Source: Anarhynchus alexandrinus
Lineage: Eukaryota > Chordata > Aves > Charadriiformes > Charadriidae
DNA: 64,000 nucleotides
Assembly: GCA_008711295.1 (NCBI GenBank)
Contig: VUYV01000156.1
Location: 1,860,516 to 1,924,515, forward strand
Reading direction: 5' to 3'
Shown here: positions 22,601 through 37,600 of the stretch, one piece after another
How positions within the stretch are numbered: position 1 is the stretch's first letter
Layout: each line of letters starts with the position of its first letter
Notes under the pieces: generated by a model
Database searches by the model: none
What the model saw: only the letters and a program-made list of their open reading frames with translations
Told to the model about the DNA's origin: nothing
Made by a program: the position numbers and the translations under genes

Positions 22601-25600
22601 CAATGCCCCTTCATACTACCAGATTAAGCCAACATGCAGAAGACAAGGAGAGCAAAAATTATGCACTCAAACTGCACTACCACTGACAAACCACAGGCCT
22701 GAGACATACCCCTGACCCTTTCTGACACATACCAACAGACAGATTCAGAAAATTTCTTTCTCCCCTCTCTCTCCTCAGTTGCTGCCATCAGTCTCCAGAC
22801 CCAGCTCACATCACGTCTAAAACCTATTCTCTAAAGAAAAAACAAAGCTACCACCCATGCTCCCCACTAACAAGGAATTTACATCTTACGGGCCAACAGG
22901 AGTAATTATAGGATGCAAAGAGAAGCCTGGTGTCCAACTGCCCGTGCTCTCCGATGCAGAGATTCTGGTGAAAGTACGAGTACGCTGCTGCTACTCAGAG
23001 CTGCTGAGAACTGACTGGGTGACTCGCGCAACACCACGTTCATTGCAGGATCAGCACGGACTCAGCACAGCCTGCTCCCCTCTGGACCCCTCTGCCTAGC
23101 TTCACCGCAGCAGCTGACTGAGCCAAGCACACTTTGCAGTGCTCAATTGCTTCCACACATTATGTAGCACAGATTTTAAAATCAGATCAGGAAATAAAAC
23201 CTGTGCTTTCCTAATGTCATGCATTTCTAGTGCCCTGAAACCTGTGCTCAAAGCACATCCCTCTAGTATATCCTGACTGATATACCAGTCCAGAAGGGCA
23301 GGGATACCCCACTGCTCATCCAGGAGCCAGTGTAGGGCTTTAGTCCAAGCACAACAGCCCTGACCCTCCCAGGCAGCAGCTATTTGCCAGCAGGTGGCAC
23401 TCGCCAGCCTCAGCTTCTGTATTAAGCGATTTTAACACACTAATTTATTGCAGGGAATAGGGGCTTGATTACTCTAATCAGCAGAGCCTCCTTCATCTTG
23501 GTTTCACAGCCAAGCAGCTCTAGATTTATTCCTTCACCACTTGGATTGCTTTTTATTAGAACAAAACCAAGGGAGTATCATAAATCTTTCACATCTCTTG
23601 CCTGTGTGTTTTGTACACAAAGAGGAGTGAGAAAATCCATAGGGGGAGGATGGACAGAGATCTTTTGTAGCAGGCAGAGCAGACCTGTAGCCCTGGCCAG
23701 CCCACCCCCTTTCTTCCCAAACCAGTGCAAACCACTGGCTCTCCAGCTGGCTTGTCAGGCATCTGAGTCCAGGTGATTCCAATGTGGCAAGAGGGAGACT
23801 TTTGGATCTTTTGGCCAAATGCCCCTTCTACAGAGCGCCAGTGCTGGCTTCTGGATGCTGCACTGATCATTTCTACCTTGCTCTTGCAATGTAGAGGGGT
23901 CCCCTGATTTCCAGAACAGTAAAATTTCTCATTTGGAAGTCTCTGCACAGACTCTCCAGTGCTGCTTATTTATAACCCTTTGTATAAGACAACCTGACCC
24001 GCAGCAAGCAGAGGAAACACCACAAACTGGGACTCGGGACTGCCTGCGTACATCAGCATTAACTCTGCTTCCGCCCTTTGTCTCGGAGATGCAAGAACAA
24101 AGCACGATCCCACGACAGCCTCAGAGAAAGGGGGAGAAAGCCCCTGTCATGCAAGCCTTGAGCTCAGGCGGATTTGCCCCACCACCAGTCGCACAGGGCC
24201 TGGCTCTGCTCGCAGAGGATGAACGTGGCTGGGCCTGGGCAGGAAGGAGGGGTTCGTACCGCCATCAGCACAGAGCTGCTCTTGCCTTGGCACTCGTTAG
24301 GGCTCCGGACAAATCAAATACTACTTGTGACCAAGCACAGCCATTCTGGAGGGCTGGGAGTCGGACTTACTGCTGCAGTGGTCTGACAGCCTCAGGCCAA
24401 TGGATACCCATCAGGCCTGTCATTCTGCAAGTCTTCCTCAAAAAGACCCTTGCTAGAGATGGAGCCCCGAATCCACACTGAGGGCCTTGACACTCTCACG
24501 CACCAAGCTGTGGGAAGCTCCAGAAAACATTCAGATATGAGGTCCCTGTGGATGCTTTCAAGGATCTGCAATTACCTCCAGAACCCACCAGTGGTTGCAC
24601 AAAACCCACAGACCACCCAGCACTCTCTGCTTGTGTGGTCTGCTTGGGCAGCTTCAGCGCTGCACCCCGTATGGTGGAGAACCAGACAGATAAGGGACTC
24701 TCCAGCCACTGCTTTCCTATCTGTCTTCCAAAGACCTCGCTTCCTCCTGGGCCAGCCAACATCCCTGGTACACCCCTATCCCTCTGCTCTGGAGAGGGTC
24801 AGCCGTTTGGTTCTCCAGGGCAAGCTGTGAGGCCCCTGAGAGCATGAATAGGCTTTAATGACCCTGACCAGCCTGAACTGGGGCCTTCACCAACGTATCC
24901 TGCCCACAGGCCCAGGAGCGCCATTTAAGTTGGGGACTGCGCCTTCGGTCTCTGCTTCAGCTACAGTGGAGGTATGCTCATCTCCAGCTCCATCACAGCT
25001 CTGCCCATGCCTGCCCGTGAACGCTGCCGATCCAGAGCCTGACCTGCCGACTAGCACCCCCTCAGGCCTGCCCCCTCCCGATGGACCTGCACAGCCATCA
25101 GTGGGCTCTGCCCGACCCGTTACCACCACCGGACCCGATCCTGACTTGCACACCTGGCTTGACCTCAGACCTGCCTCACCACCAGGCACTTCCCTGATGA
25201 TCTGGACCTGCTGTCCCCAGGTCTGCCCTGCTCACTTCACTGGGTACTGTGGGACTGGGTCCTGCTGGTGCGGCCCTTGCCCTGCAGGCTCTGCTGCTGC
25301 ACCTGGCTCCTGGCTCCCCATCCATTAGGGAGCAGCTGGTCCTCGCTGCGCGACAGCATCAGCACAGCCAACAGGGCCAAAATCAACACAAAGGCAGGAT
25401 CCCACACCAAGAGGAGGGGAGATATGCTCAGACATCACATGATGGTCACCAGGATGAAAACTCTGAGCAAAAAGATGAAACAGTATCTTGGCGATAGCCA
25501 CGTTTTTAGTACTGCTGAGGTTCCATGTGGACTATAACCACCTCCTGCTAGATTCCTCTGGCTGTATTTATAGAGACTTTACCCTTACTGGGGCACTGAG

Positions 25601-28600
25601 CTTGCTCTGGAAACATTGAACTATGCCTGTAGGACTGGCCATGGACCCTGAGCAGGCTGACTCTGCTGGAAAAAAACAAGCTCTCTGCAATCCTAAGGGG
25701 AGCTAGGAGACAGCAATGGCCTTGGCAGAAGTGAATTCCCATCTCCAATTATATTTATCCTTACCTCCCAATTTGACTTTTACAAATTCTCACGATGCTG
25801 CATTGCAAAAATTGCCCTCAAGGAAGTATATTTTACCCTTTGAGCAGCGTCAGGGCTGATTCTCATATTTTCCGCGTGTACATGGAAGAAGCACAAACTG
25901 TACCCCCATGATGGTGGAGAGGCCAAAGAAAAGGTGGAGGGAGCTATACTCAGGCACAGGCAGTGATTTAGTCCCTTGCTGGAGCAGAAGACAATTATCG
26001 GGGGGAAATCAGATTTTAATCTGGAAACCCAGAGCAGAGAAGACAGAAGCTGCATAAGACATGAGCGACTGGGACTGTCTTGGGGGCTACATCAGTGGCA
26101 TCCACAGTTTAGACAGCTATTGCCCAGTATTGAGATACTGCAGCGTCCCTTCAGTGTTTCTTCTCCAAAGTCCATTTCTTCTCAGAAGTTCCTTAAGATA
26201 ACTGCCAAACCCCCACATTTTTGCTTTCTAAGCAGAACTGCCAAAAAATCATACTATTCTCTCTGCTTAAAAGCCAGGTTACCTGATGACAGCAGCCAGA
26301 GGGCACCCGTCCCAAACCAAGGGCTTCATTTCAGTCACCCGCTTGTTGCCAGACATGGAGACTGGATGGCTCCAAAGAGTCCCAGCATCTCCAGGGCCTC
26401 ATTTTCTAACATGGGACCTTAACAGCATGTGCGATTCCTGTGCGTGAGGGAACTTGCACTGGCCCCAAGCCATGCAAACTCCCTTGAGGATCTCCAACAT
26501 TCAAGCACAAGATGTGAACATGCATTCAGGCCCCACATGAGGAATGCAGGGCCTGCCTTGGCAGTAGGGAAGACAAGCTCTTATTCTCAACTCCACGCAG
26601 GCCTCACTCCTCTTTGTCCCCTGCAGTGCAGAAGCCAAAGCAAACAGACACCATACCTTCAATCACTGTTTGTGAGCCACAATTTTACCATCCTCTGAAA
26701 CACTACAGCAGCAACAATCCACTCAGCATTGACCTACAGCTACATGAACTCACTCCAGTACTAGCTGGCAGAAAAGCCATTGCACACAGGAGGTGAGATG
26801 GAGTCTGGAGCTGCAAAATCTCGGCTTGTGCTCTTGCTAACCACTCAATTTGGTTGCTCAACCAAAGTCTAAGAGCTCACAGTTCCTTGTTAGAGCTCTA
26901 GGCCGGTGCACAGAAATGCTGCTTGTTCCCACTTTATTTCTTAATCTGCTCTCTTTCATGCAGATTTTCATCTGCTTCCTTTCTGAAGCTTCAGGGCTCT
27001 TGCAAGGATGTCTCCTTGTTGTCACAAGCTCAGTGTGCTGCATGCCATGAGCCACACCACTCTCTTTACGGCTATAAAGAACCACACGGCATAGCCAGAG
27101 GCCAGCTAATGCTGTCTACAGTGCCCTTCTAGACTCTGTAGCCTCCAGTTTGGTCATCTATGGGACTGGAGCAGATGTTAAGTACAGGAGGTATTCAAAG
27201 GCTTGGCCAGGACCACAGCCTCTACTCTGAATTCAGGGCTCAGCAAACCAGATGCAAAACAGATGTGGCAGTGTTAGCTCTGCCACTAGAGCCCCCTGGT
27301 ATGCCCCCATCTGCAGGCAAATGGTGGGCAGGCAGGCCATAAAGCAGTGTCTTCTCATTCTCTTCATCTCAGTGCTCACGGCGAGAACATCAAAGACATG
27401 GCTGCTTCTAGTGATCCTCCCAATGCTCTTGTGAGGGTGCTTTTAATTAAAGTGCTCAAGCTGCCCCATCCCTGAGCTTCTCCTAAAAGCTGCAAACTAG
27501 TTACCTGACAACACATCTGAGGTAAGTTCCTGGATGTGGGTTCACAGTAATGCACTTGGCTTCTATGGAGCAGAAAGACATAGATACTGCATGGCTGGCG
27601 TCTGCAGTGTTCCTGAGGATTAGCATTCCCTGGAGCAGAATTGGATTGTATTTTTGCCCTGTAATCAGAGGGGCATTCTCCTGTCTTTCTCAGCCTGATG
27701 AACTAGCAAAACATCTCAGCAATCCCAGGGATCTGCCTGTTTGATCCCAAACTAGCAAGTACTCATAGTTCATCATCAATGCAGCAGCCTGAACAGATAC
27801 GCATGTAGATTCTGGAAACAAAAACAGGCCAGTTGTTGGTGCCAACAGGCAGCTCCCCATTTCAGGGGGATGCTGTTACAGCTCACAAGATCCAGTGATG
27901 GCTCACAACACTGCAGGCTGATTGCGTTTTCTTTTCCAGCTGAGAAAGGCCTGGGGTATCCTGTGCTCACAATCCATGCTGGAGCACAAATCTAGCCAGA
28001 AACCCTGGATTGCGTCATGCAGCCCCTCTCCACTGGGGGAGTGGTAACACTGGAAAAATTCTGTCTTCAATTTTCATTCCAAATGCTTGCCCTAATTAGC
28101 ACAGTAATATGAAAGACTGAGACCTGATCGAGTTGTAAGAGGCAGAAAATGAGTGTGCTGCCAGCACACAGTCCTCTAACTCTGGAAATGCAGCATATTC
28201 CCAGCTAATTAGTACAACAGTTAAGATCAAAAGACACAAGTATTTCCATAGTAAGCGTGTAGCAGAGAGCTCCAAGCTCCGCACCTCACAGACAGCAGGG
28301 ACAAAACAGAGTTCCCTTGCAATTGTTCAGACAGTCAGAAATAATGCTTGGCCAGGAGAAGAGCAAATTCGAAATGTCTGCCCCTCAGGACAGAGTTATC
28401 ACTTAACAAGTACTGACAAGTCCTTGCCAGCTATCACCTTAAGCTACCAAATTCATCTAGAAGTGCAATGAAGATGCCACCACCTACATCTGCCAAACCA
28501 ATCTACTGAGTTCTTAAGTGAAATACATAGTCCTGTCTAGGTCTCTACCTGTGCCTGGGGTCCCTCCTCCCACAACAGACACAATGATGCTTTCAGTCCT

Positions 28601-31600
28601 TGTCCTGCCTCCTTCCTACTGAAAATTTCTGTTTCTAAAGAATGAAGCAATAGGACCCTGTGCCCCTCCAGGACCTGGCAGGGCTTCTTTGTCCCTCGCA
28701 TCCAACATTTGAGTCTGTAGAACAAAACCAACCCCCAACGGGCCACCTATCTGTGGAAGGCCACCAGGCACTGGAAGCTCCCAGGCTGGATACACATGCA
28801 ACACCAGGCAGTAATGGATTCTCAATCCCATCAGGAGCAAGATGCAGAGCTCTCCTGAGGGGGGCAGAAATTCTCACTGCACCAAGTGAACACAAAAGGA
28901 AAGGACAGAAGGGAAATGCCTACAGGCCCCTCTGCTCAGCAGGGGAGAGTGCTGCACAGTACTAATGTGGACCTTATTCCTAAGAGAGATGCCTAATGTT
29001 CCCCATGCATCCATGCTGTAAAGAATGGACGGTTACTGCAACCGTAAAGGACGGCATCAGTTTGCTGACCACGAGCAATGGCATTGGCTGCACCCTAAAC
29101 TTGCCATTTAGAGAGAAGCCCATCACCAAGATGTCTCATTTTGCTTGCTGATCCCCACAGTCCAGTGCTGTATTCTCACCTGTTCAAGAGGTTGTTCCTG
29201 CTGACCATCCTCAGGAAGCCAGTCGGATCAGTCATTGAGTTCAGCTTGTTATTCATCTCCTCAAACTGTTGGTCCATGATATCCCCAGCTTCACTCTCAG
29301 TCTCACTACTGGCACAGGCTCTGCAGGGGGAACAGAACAGCGAAGGAGTCATTGATGCAAGACAGAGCAACAGCTTTGTGACAAACGCTCAGCCAGTTTG
29401 AGAGAAAATGTTTTTCAGACACAAACTCAGCCAAATGCTACAGTAAAATTTTCCCTGGATTGCATCACCTTCTCCTGTTCGGCATGTAAGAGAGTAACAG
29501 CCCCATCCCCTCCTTCTAGGCGTTCTTCAAGATTTAAAGAGTGGCACACACTGATGGAAACACAGGACCCAAATTCCCATGCACTGCAGGTAGGGACTTT
29601 TGAAGCTGTCGCACAACACAGAAAAGCTGGGTCTGCAGGAAACACCAACTCAGCCCTTGGTTTGTCTACAAACATGTGTTAGTGCATCCTTTTCAGATTT
29701 CCACAATAGTAACTCCAAGCTCTGTATGCTTCCTTCACTGGCAAAGTGCAACATAAAAAAGGGAGCTGTGTTTCTGCTCCTGCCACACAAACAGGGAAGG
29801 CACAGAGGAAAAAAAACCACCTCTATCAATGCCACTAGGATAGCAGCAATACAGAGAGAAATAGAGCCCAAAATTTCTAAATTTTCCATCTTCTGACATT
29901 AATATTTAAATTATCATCTCAATGTAGATTTTCTGTCAAATTGCTGTTAGCATTTTCTCCTCTTTCTAAAAGCAGAAGGCAAACACAACTACTGTATGTC
30001 CATTTTTAACAACCCCTCCCTTTAATCTAATAAATAATTTACATATTATATGGTGCATCCCAAGCCTTGGGATTTGTACACTTAAACTAAACCTGTTATG
30101 CTACCTGCTGAAGCTGCCTTGCATCTCATTTCTGTTTCCTTTTGGGTCCCTGGTAACTTGGAGCCTTTCTTCAAGGACACATTTTCCAATAAAAAGCACA
30201 TGAATTAAATTAACGCACAACACATACTTGTGCATGTAACTAGAGCTGTCCCTATGTTGCTGTATGGACCACAGGATATCTTGTAAGCATACTTCCAGGT
30301 CAATATAATTTAATAACCTGAAAGAATAAGTCCCAACAAAAGACTTCATGAACACTGAAACGGGTCTAGCTGATCAGCCATGGGGGGGGGGGGGGGGGGG
30401 GANAGAAAAGGTTGTCAACAGCTGCTTCCTGCATGTTTTTCCTCCAGCTGCAGACATGCGCAGTTTTGAGTTCTGGCACAGTTTTGAGTAACACTCACAA
30501 TGAGTATTTGGAGCTCCTTAAAGAGGCAAAAATCTTGAGTTCATGAACCCAAAAGAGCAGGCCACATGCTCTCCCAAAAGAGAAAAGAGTCTGTCCCAAC
30601 ACAAGTTCAAGCAGAATTTAAAGTCTCTCACACTTTATTTTTTTGCAAGTATGAGTTATTTGTCTGCTTAATTAGACCAGCTGAAAGGAACCACTTCTAG
30701 CAGAAAGCAAAGGCTGCAGTGTGCAACTAAACACCACCACAGCAAAATCCTGGTGACACACCCATGAGAACATCCCTTCATCTCCAGGAGCAGAAAATGG
30801 GGAGATGTGCCACTCTGGAGACACAACAGTAGCTATAACCGTGCTTACAGCAGTATGGAAGGCAACAGCACTTAAATCTGAACACAAAAGCATGTAACTA
30901 CCGTGCACTTAAGCAAGCTATGAACTGAAAAGTCAAACAAAAGTTTTCACATGTGTGCTATACATATTGAAATCCCTCTGTTCGTTGCTGGTAGGCAGAG
31001 AACAGGTTCCAGGGACCGCAGATGACAGCTTCTCCTGGGGGTCTGGAGTGCTGGAGCATGGTGGCAGTCAGCAACACTGTAGGGTCCATGCGGGGAAAGA
31101 GTTTCAAAGCAGGACATGATGTTCACCCACATGGAACAGAGAAGATTTGTTTGTTTAATTCCCTGCATATAATTTTGAACTGGGGAAAGAGCTTCTGCCT
31201 GTGATCATGCCACACCAGCCCAATGATCTCAGACACAAGCATGAAACCCAGAATCCTTAACCAAAACCATACCGCTACCATCACCATGAAGAGAGGAGGA
31301 AGCCAACATCACAGTAAATTAAAAACTCATCCCAGAACCTAAAGACTGAAGAAACTCTCTTTGCCAGGAGGAGAATCTGTGGTGACAAATGGTTAATGGA
31401 ACTGAAAAAAGCATCTGCAAATCTGTTACACGAGGCGTAACTACAGATTTCGGTTGTGTATATACATATCTAGAGGGTAAGATTCAACCATCAACACGTG
31501 GAGATAGATGTAACCTTCTCAGTCACGCAAGCCTGATGCTTTAAGAGAAAGGTAGGTGGAACCAATTCAGTCTGTTTTTCCTCCCCTCTTGTCCTTCCTG

Positions 31601-34600
31601 TCAGTATTCACACCTTGGAGGGAGCGACTATTTCCCAGAACGGAGAGCTCATGGTCCACATGCACATACAAGACAGAACTAGATGAAGCATCAACATCCG
31701 GAGCACATCTGCAAAACCCAGGAAACATGAAGGCTGGAGGGAGTAACTTTTGACATTTCCTTTAATGGGAATCACGCAACTCATTTTCAAGCAAGACTTG
31801 AAACGCGTAACTCAGAAGGTGTGACTGAAGCTAACAGAAGCTGAAATTTTATGTAAGAACCCAAAACCCACAGATACCACCACCACCAGAGACAGGCCAT
31901 GTCTTAAATGTACCATTTATATGTTAGCAATAATTTCATGATTATGATCATTTGGACAGCAGTGCTTACATGCTTGTAGCTACTCAGGGCTTCAATATGA
32001 AGGAAGCTACTCCCCTGTCTATGTCTGTTCTCTTATGTTTTGAGTAGTCAAAGCTGAAAGACACTTTGCCCTTTCTCAAAGTATTTCACAAAACCCCTAA
32101 ACTAACAAGCAGTTTGTTACTGGTCACAGTGAAATGAATAATCCAATCAGCTGTAAAAAATATGTTTCCCTTCAGAAAGACACCTTTACAATCATAGAAG
32201 GTTGTGTGCCTTTTCAGAAAGTACAAACCCAAAATGCATCCAAATGAGACACAACTGTAAATCCAGTCCACACAGACGTGGGGATCACTGGAGATGAATC
32301 AGCTGTCGCTACTTCTGGTTTCCAACTGTCTCAACTTTATGAGTTAAGCACACACCCATCTCCGCAGCACATGTTGTTTACAGCATTTAGCAGACGCAAT
32401 CCTGCCAGTGCCCTTGAGATACTGGTGGGTAATTTCACAAAATGGCAAGTTCAGATTGAGCTCAGGACAAAGAGCGAGTCCTAATGTAAGTCCAACCTGA
32501 TTGCTGACCATAGGTTCGCTGTGCCAGATCCACCATTTTGGCTACCAATACCAGCAACTCACCTGTTATGCTCAAAATCTGTTACAGATACTGCCAGTGT
32601 TTCAGTAAGACTTAGGAGGTCTGCATTAGCCAGACTGCATCCCCAAATCCCACTGGATGGTCAAACCTCATCCTCCCCCAATGGCAATACTAAATGCTCA
32701 GGGACCCTCCAAAGAACTTCCAGATTCCAATGTTGTGCTCAGATAAACAAGATCAAACACCATGTTCCCCAGAAGTTTTCAGAAGAGTAGTATAGATTTT
32801 TTCAAATCGTTTTGTATCTTGTATCATCACTGACGGATAATTGGTGTTGTGGTTACAAAAGCGTTTATAGATAGCAGTAGAACAAACAGAAAGGAAAAGA
32901 AAATCATTGTGCAGCTACCTCGAGGGAATAAAAACCCTCAGGAGAGAAATTAAACTTCCAACCCCATGCCTTTATCTGTTTCCTAGCCACAAAACCACAT
33001 GGATCACCCTGGCATCGCTTCCCTCCTTGGAGACTAAGGCAGTGGAGCAGAGACGTTTTCTTCTAGATACACGTTGTCCATCTCAACTTCGACATGTCTT
33101 TTGCCTCTTTCTTATTAACTTTCCTCTCTTGTCTGGCAGACCAATGCATGGCTCATTTTAGGTTTTTATGGTTTGGGGAGACGTTAACTTTTTTCCTTCT
33201 TTGCAACCTGAACAGATGAAATACGGCCACAAAACTGCTTTTGTTCTGCTGCCCACACCTCTTAAGAAAATGCCATGGGTTATGGACTGTGAGGTTTTAG
33301 TGCTCTGAAGCAGTGTCTCAAAGATTTTGATCTGCCTTCAGTTTGTCACTGCATGAAGGGACTCTGGGACTGTACAATTTTTTTAGTTCTTACAAGATTA
33401 AGTTAATTTTAACGATAAAAGGGGTGTCTAAAACAACCTGAAGGGACTGCAGAAACCCACAAGTAATTTACGTAGCAGGTGACTGGCAGTTTTTGGGGCA
33501 GATTGTGTTCTTTAGGAGACTGACAGAACAGCCATCCTATTAAAACAAAAAAATCCAACAGCCCCAAAACACAGCAAAAAATCCTGATATCTCCTCTCCA
33601 GCTGGCAGTGCTCTGAACAAGCCCTTTTCTGGTAGTGCAGGTGACAAACTTCTCTGTCGAAGTTGGGTATAATGCCAGTAATAGCGCTCAGGCCCGAAGG
33701 CATTATACAAATATAAACAATTATTGGGAAATGAATTCCATTCATAAATTGCATATAAATATTTAGCCATATGCCAAGAATCTTCAAAGCAGCACACTGA
33801 TATACAGCTCCATAATTTCTTTTGGTCTTTTTCTTTATTTTAATGAGCTTTCTCAGCTAATGCCTGAGCTGAAATCACGCTAGGCCCAGCCAGTGTCATT
33901 CTGCAGATTTTCTTCTTGACAGTTTTAAAAGTGTCACAATACTTTTATCTCAGATGTTCCTGGGCAAGCAGGAATAATGGCTGCTTTTCAGCATTTTGTA
34001 CGCTTGAATGGGAACATGTTATTTCTGTTCAAACTTTCTGCTATTTAAGCCCTTGCACAGCCCAGCCCGGAGACACCGGCCACATTCCCCGAGTGCCGTC
34101 AGCAGACACCCACCACCAACACACCTCGGACTCTTCCCCGAGGAACCACAGAAAAGGTGTGTGCACACACACACACACACGCACGCACAGCCGCTTGCTG
34201 CTTTGTGTTGCGGCAGCTCCAGTCCTCTGCCCATACCCAAACCGAAGGGGCCCCAGAGCCTTCGCAGTCCTGCCAGAGAAGCGTGTTGTCACAGAAGGGA
34301 AACGCTTCCAGCCCCAGGGCGGAGCGGACAGCCCCATGCCAGAGGGCTGAAGCAGTTCCTCTTCACAGAGGGTAAGCCGGAGAGGCAACAACACTTCATC
34401 GCTGTGGCTGTCCCAGCTCTGGCGTCTCTCGCGGTGGCCTAAGGCAGGAGAGCTGCCGTCTGTCTCGGAGAAGCTGGACAACCACTGCAAGGCTCGGCCA
34501 GGCCTCAGAGGCTGCACATGAAGTGCTCAGCGCCGATTCCTGACTTGCACCCCCGTGCTCGCACTAAGCAGTTTGGCAGTGGCTCTTCGAAACAATTCTT

Positions 34601-37600
34601 CAAGCTGGCCCGAGCCCAGAGTCAGGCTCCAGGAGCAGGAGGCCGGGCTGGGGAGCCCAGCACGTGCACTCCCCCGACGAGCAACGCCAGAGCACCGAGA
34701 ACCAAAGATAAGCCCGGCACCATGCACCACCGATTTATTTGACAGAGACACCTTTTCCCAAACCTTCATAAATCCAGTATTTTTTCTGGTACAGGAAAAA
34801 AAAAATAAAAATCTTAGGTACAGCTTTCTCTTCAGTTCCCTAAAGAAAGGTAAAAACCAGGAGAAAGTGTCACCACAAACTGAGCCCATCCTGCCTTGAA
34901 AATCTTTCAGGACACATTCAGCATCCCAGCATAGGCACACACTCTTTCATGTACTTTTAAATGAGTGAAAATAACAAAAGCCAGACCTGAATCCAGAACC
35001 TCTGATGGCTTCTAGCAGACTTCCAGCATCTCATGCTCCCGTGAAGCAAACAGCAGAGGGACTCGCCGTCTGTGCTGAGCACACGTGTCCGCGGCCCTCT
35101 CAGAGCTCCAAACCCAGCAAGCTGACTGCAACCCATTTCATTATCGGTACTGGGGACATAACACACCAAGTGTCACGTTCTCCCTACCCCAAGGGGAGAA
35201 CTAATTTGCCTGTGAGAGACTGGAGCAAGCCCTGGGGAAAGCAACTAGGAAATCCGGTGCCACTCTGCATAGTTGAAGCACCTAATGGGAAACTTCAGGA
35301 CTGGGGTTACGCTCTTATTTTGATCCGATGGAAAATTCCTGTCCTGTTCGATTAAGGTGTAAGTATGAAGGGTGTGAAGCTGAGGACACTGCTGGTGAGC
35401 AGACTACAAAGCACAGCTTGGTTTTACTGCTGCCTCCTGCACAACAATGCCCTGACTCACGCCACCGCAGTGTCACCAGGCAGCTGCATTTGCCGCCGAC
35501 GGTAGCTATTACAAAAGATCAACAAAGATTAATTAGGAGCTGAACAGCTTCCCAGTTGCCCACCAAGCCCTGAGCACAAATTGATTTGAGGATCAATGCC
35601 ATCATTTCCTCTTTCCTGGCCAACACCATTACCTGGAACACCAGGTTCAGGTGTGCCCTGCCCTGCAGACGGCGGGTCATGGGCAGAGAGTGATCGGCAG
35701 GGTGGTAGCCTTTAACTGCTAACGGCTCGTTGGGGCTGGGGCGGCACCGTGAGTGCTTTCGCCATCAAAGCTTGGACATAGGACATTTGTCCACAGCCTT
35801 GGGGACTCGAGTGTTTCACTCACAAATCTTGGTGCTGCAGAAAAATGCAAAACGGTTTAAAAAAAGACTAAAACACCATATAACCTAGAAGAGCCAGTGT
35901 CTCCACTCGCACCAGTTTTGGGGGCTGGTTAACAAACCAGCCAACACATACATTTAGGTCCCCTTTGCACTAGTAGTAAACTAGACCTGCAAACTGCCAG
36001 TGTTAGTAAAGTAAAGCCATTTATGACTACCTAGCAAGCTTCACTTACAAGAGCAAGCTAAACGCCACCACATCTTTTACCCTGTACGCTTCATTCACAA
36101 AGAACATACAAGGACAGGGACACCCCCAACTCTTTTTCAGACAGCAGTATTGAGAGAAAAAATACTTGTAAATATCAGCATAGAAACTGTATTTGTACTC
36201 ATCCAATCAATAAATCAAACCAAATACCAGGAGAGATCATGAGATTGAGTACAAATAAGCAAAAAAGCCTGACTTGTGATAAATCCATAGAATAAAAAAA
36301 ATGAGGAAACATCGTTGTGGGACCAATCTGAGTAATGGACTTGAGTAAAGTTCCTCCCTCTTTGCTGAAATTCATCAGATGGATTAATTCACTATAAATT
36401 ATTTACTCAGCTATAGCCACGAGGGAACATATTTGGAGGGGGGGGTGGAATTCCTATGCTATTTGCAGTTTTCTGTAAGTAAACCTTTGAAAGGGAATTA
36501 ATTACACTGGAAACTGCAAGTAGGATGGAATCTGCCCATATACAGTCAGACATGGCATCTGCCTCCTCGTTCAATCCACAGATTCATTACCCAGCCTATG
36601 GGTTCAAACCTTATTTGCATGTGCATATAGAGTTATTTGGCAAAAAAATAGCCACGGATACAAAAATAAAGCAATTTTTTTGCTGCTGCAATGAAAATTT
36701 GCCACTACTCTGACTCTCAGTTCTGAGACTTCTCAGCCAATTAGCTCACCCCAGACTGTTATAAATTGCTTTCAGGTGGGAGAGTGGGAACCGGGATGTT
36801 AGAGCCCCCCTCCCCATCTTACCGGGTATAGTAGGAATCCACACCCAGAGCCTCCCGCACACTTGAGATGTACTGTTCCAGCGCAGAGTTTGTTATTGTT
36901 TGCAGGGTCATGCTGTTGGCTTCATGGAATTCCCCGGCATTTTCTGTCAGGCCATCACCCAGATAATACTCATGAAATTTCAGAATTCCTGCAAGGCACG
37001 AGAATCACGAGGTTATTTCTGTGGGGCAGGAAAAGCACTGCCAGCAACTGTCTAGGAAGGTGGCGCAGCCCCTAGCATTTGGCATTTTGAGTATAACTGG
37101 GGCAAATGCCATGTCTCCACAGGGCTTTTCCAGCATTCTGTATTACAACCTTGCTTTTAAAATCTGTTTTTGTACTTTGCAGATGATGACTCAAAGGTAC
37201 AAAGGCAGAGCAGTGCTTTTATGAGATGCTCAGAATGCATTTGCTATTGCAGCAGTCTCATATAAATTATAAAACAGATCTTTCATACAAGCACCTACCA
37301 GACTAATTCGCATTTCAATAGATGCACATGAAAAATACCTACTAATAGCCTCTGATCACATAAATTGAACACACAAGGCTCAAATGCTGAACAAAAGTGT
37401 TATTACTACAGCAGAACCTCCTCACATCACACAAAGATTTTTCATTTCACTCATATGAATGAAAATACATTATATACAAAGAAAGAAAAAGATGGATTAA
37501 TGCATAGTGAAATATTAAAAGATAGCATTTCACAATAGGTAAACCAGATAAAGGACACTCACTGTTTTGTTAAGAATTCAACTATTACTGCAGATAAAAC

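Larger units (their letters stand above)
21172..29179 (-). other. TTC28 intron (exon 8 to 9), 8008 bp
   Basis: The largest fully contained intron. It holds the AT-rich hairpin at 22528-22573 with an adjoining short CA run (about 22577-22591) and a C-rich tract at about 24900-25330. No CR1 recognised. Short open frames here have no domain. Confidence 0.85.
29321..36822 (-). other. TTC28 intron (exon 7 to 8), 7502 bp
   Basis: Contains the poly-G tract (30382-30401) with an unresolved base at 30403, a CA repeat at 34158-34188 and a GC-richer segment at about 34040-34720. No gene recognised. Confidence 0.85.

Noticed and set aside
23933..25328. Long plus-strand frames (182 and 156 codons) inside the exon 8-9 intron
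   Set aside because: Low-complexity Pro/Ser-rich translations of C-rich DNA with no domain, start context or splice pattern.
32185..32205. Possible CR1 tail (AATCATAGAAGG)
   Set aside because: The match is too short, and the adjoining sequence does not follow the CR1 3' end.
34040..34720. Possible CpG-island promoter with a TATTTAAG box
   Set aside because: CpG density is only moderate, the TATA-like word is common by chance, and no exon follows in either direction.
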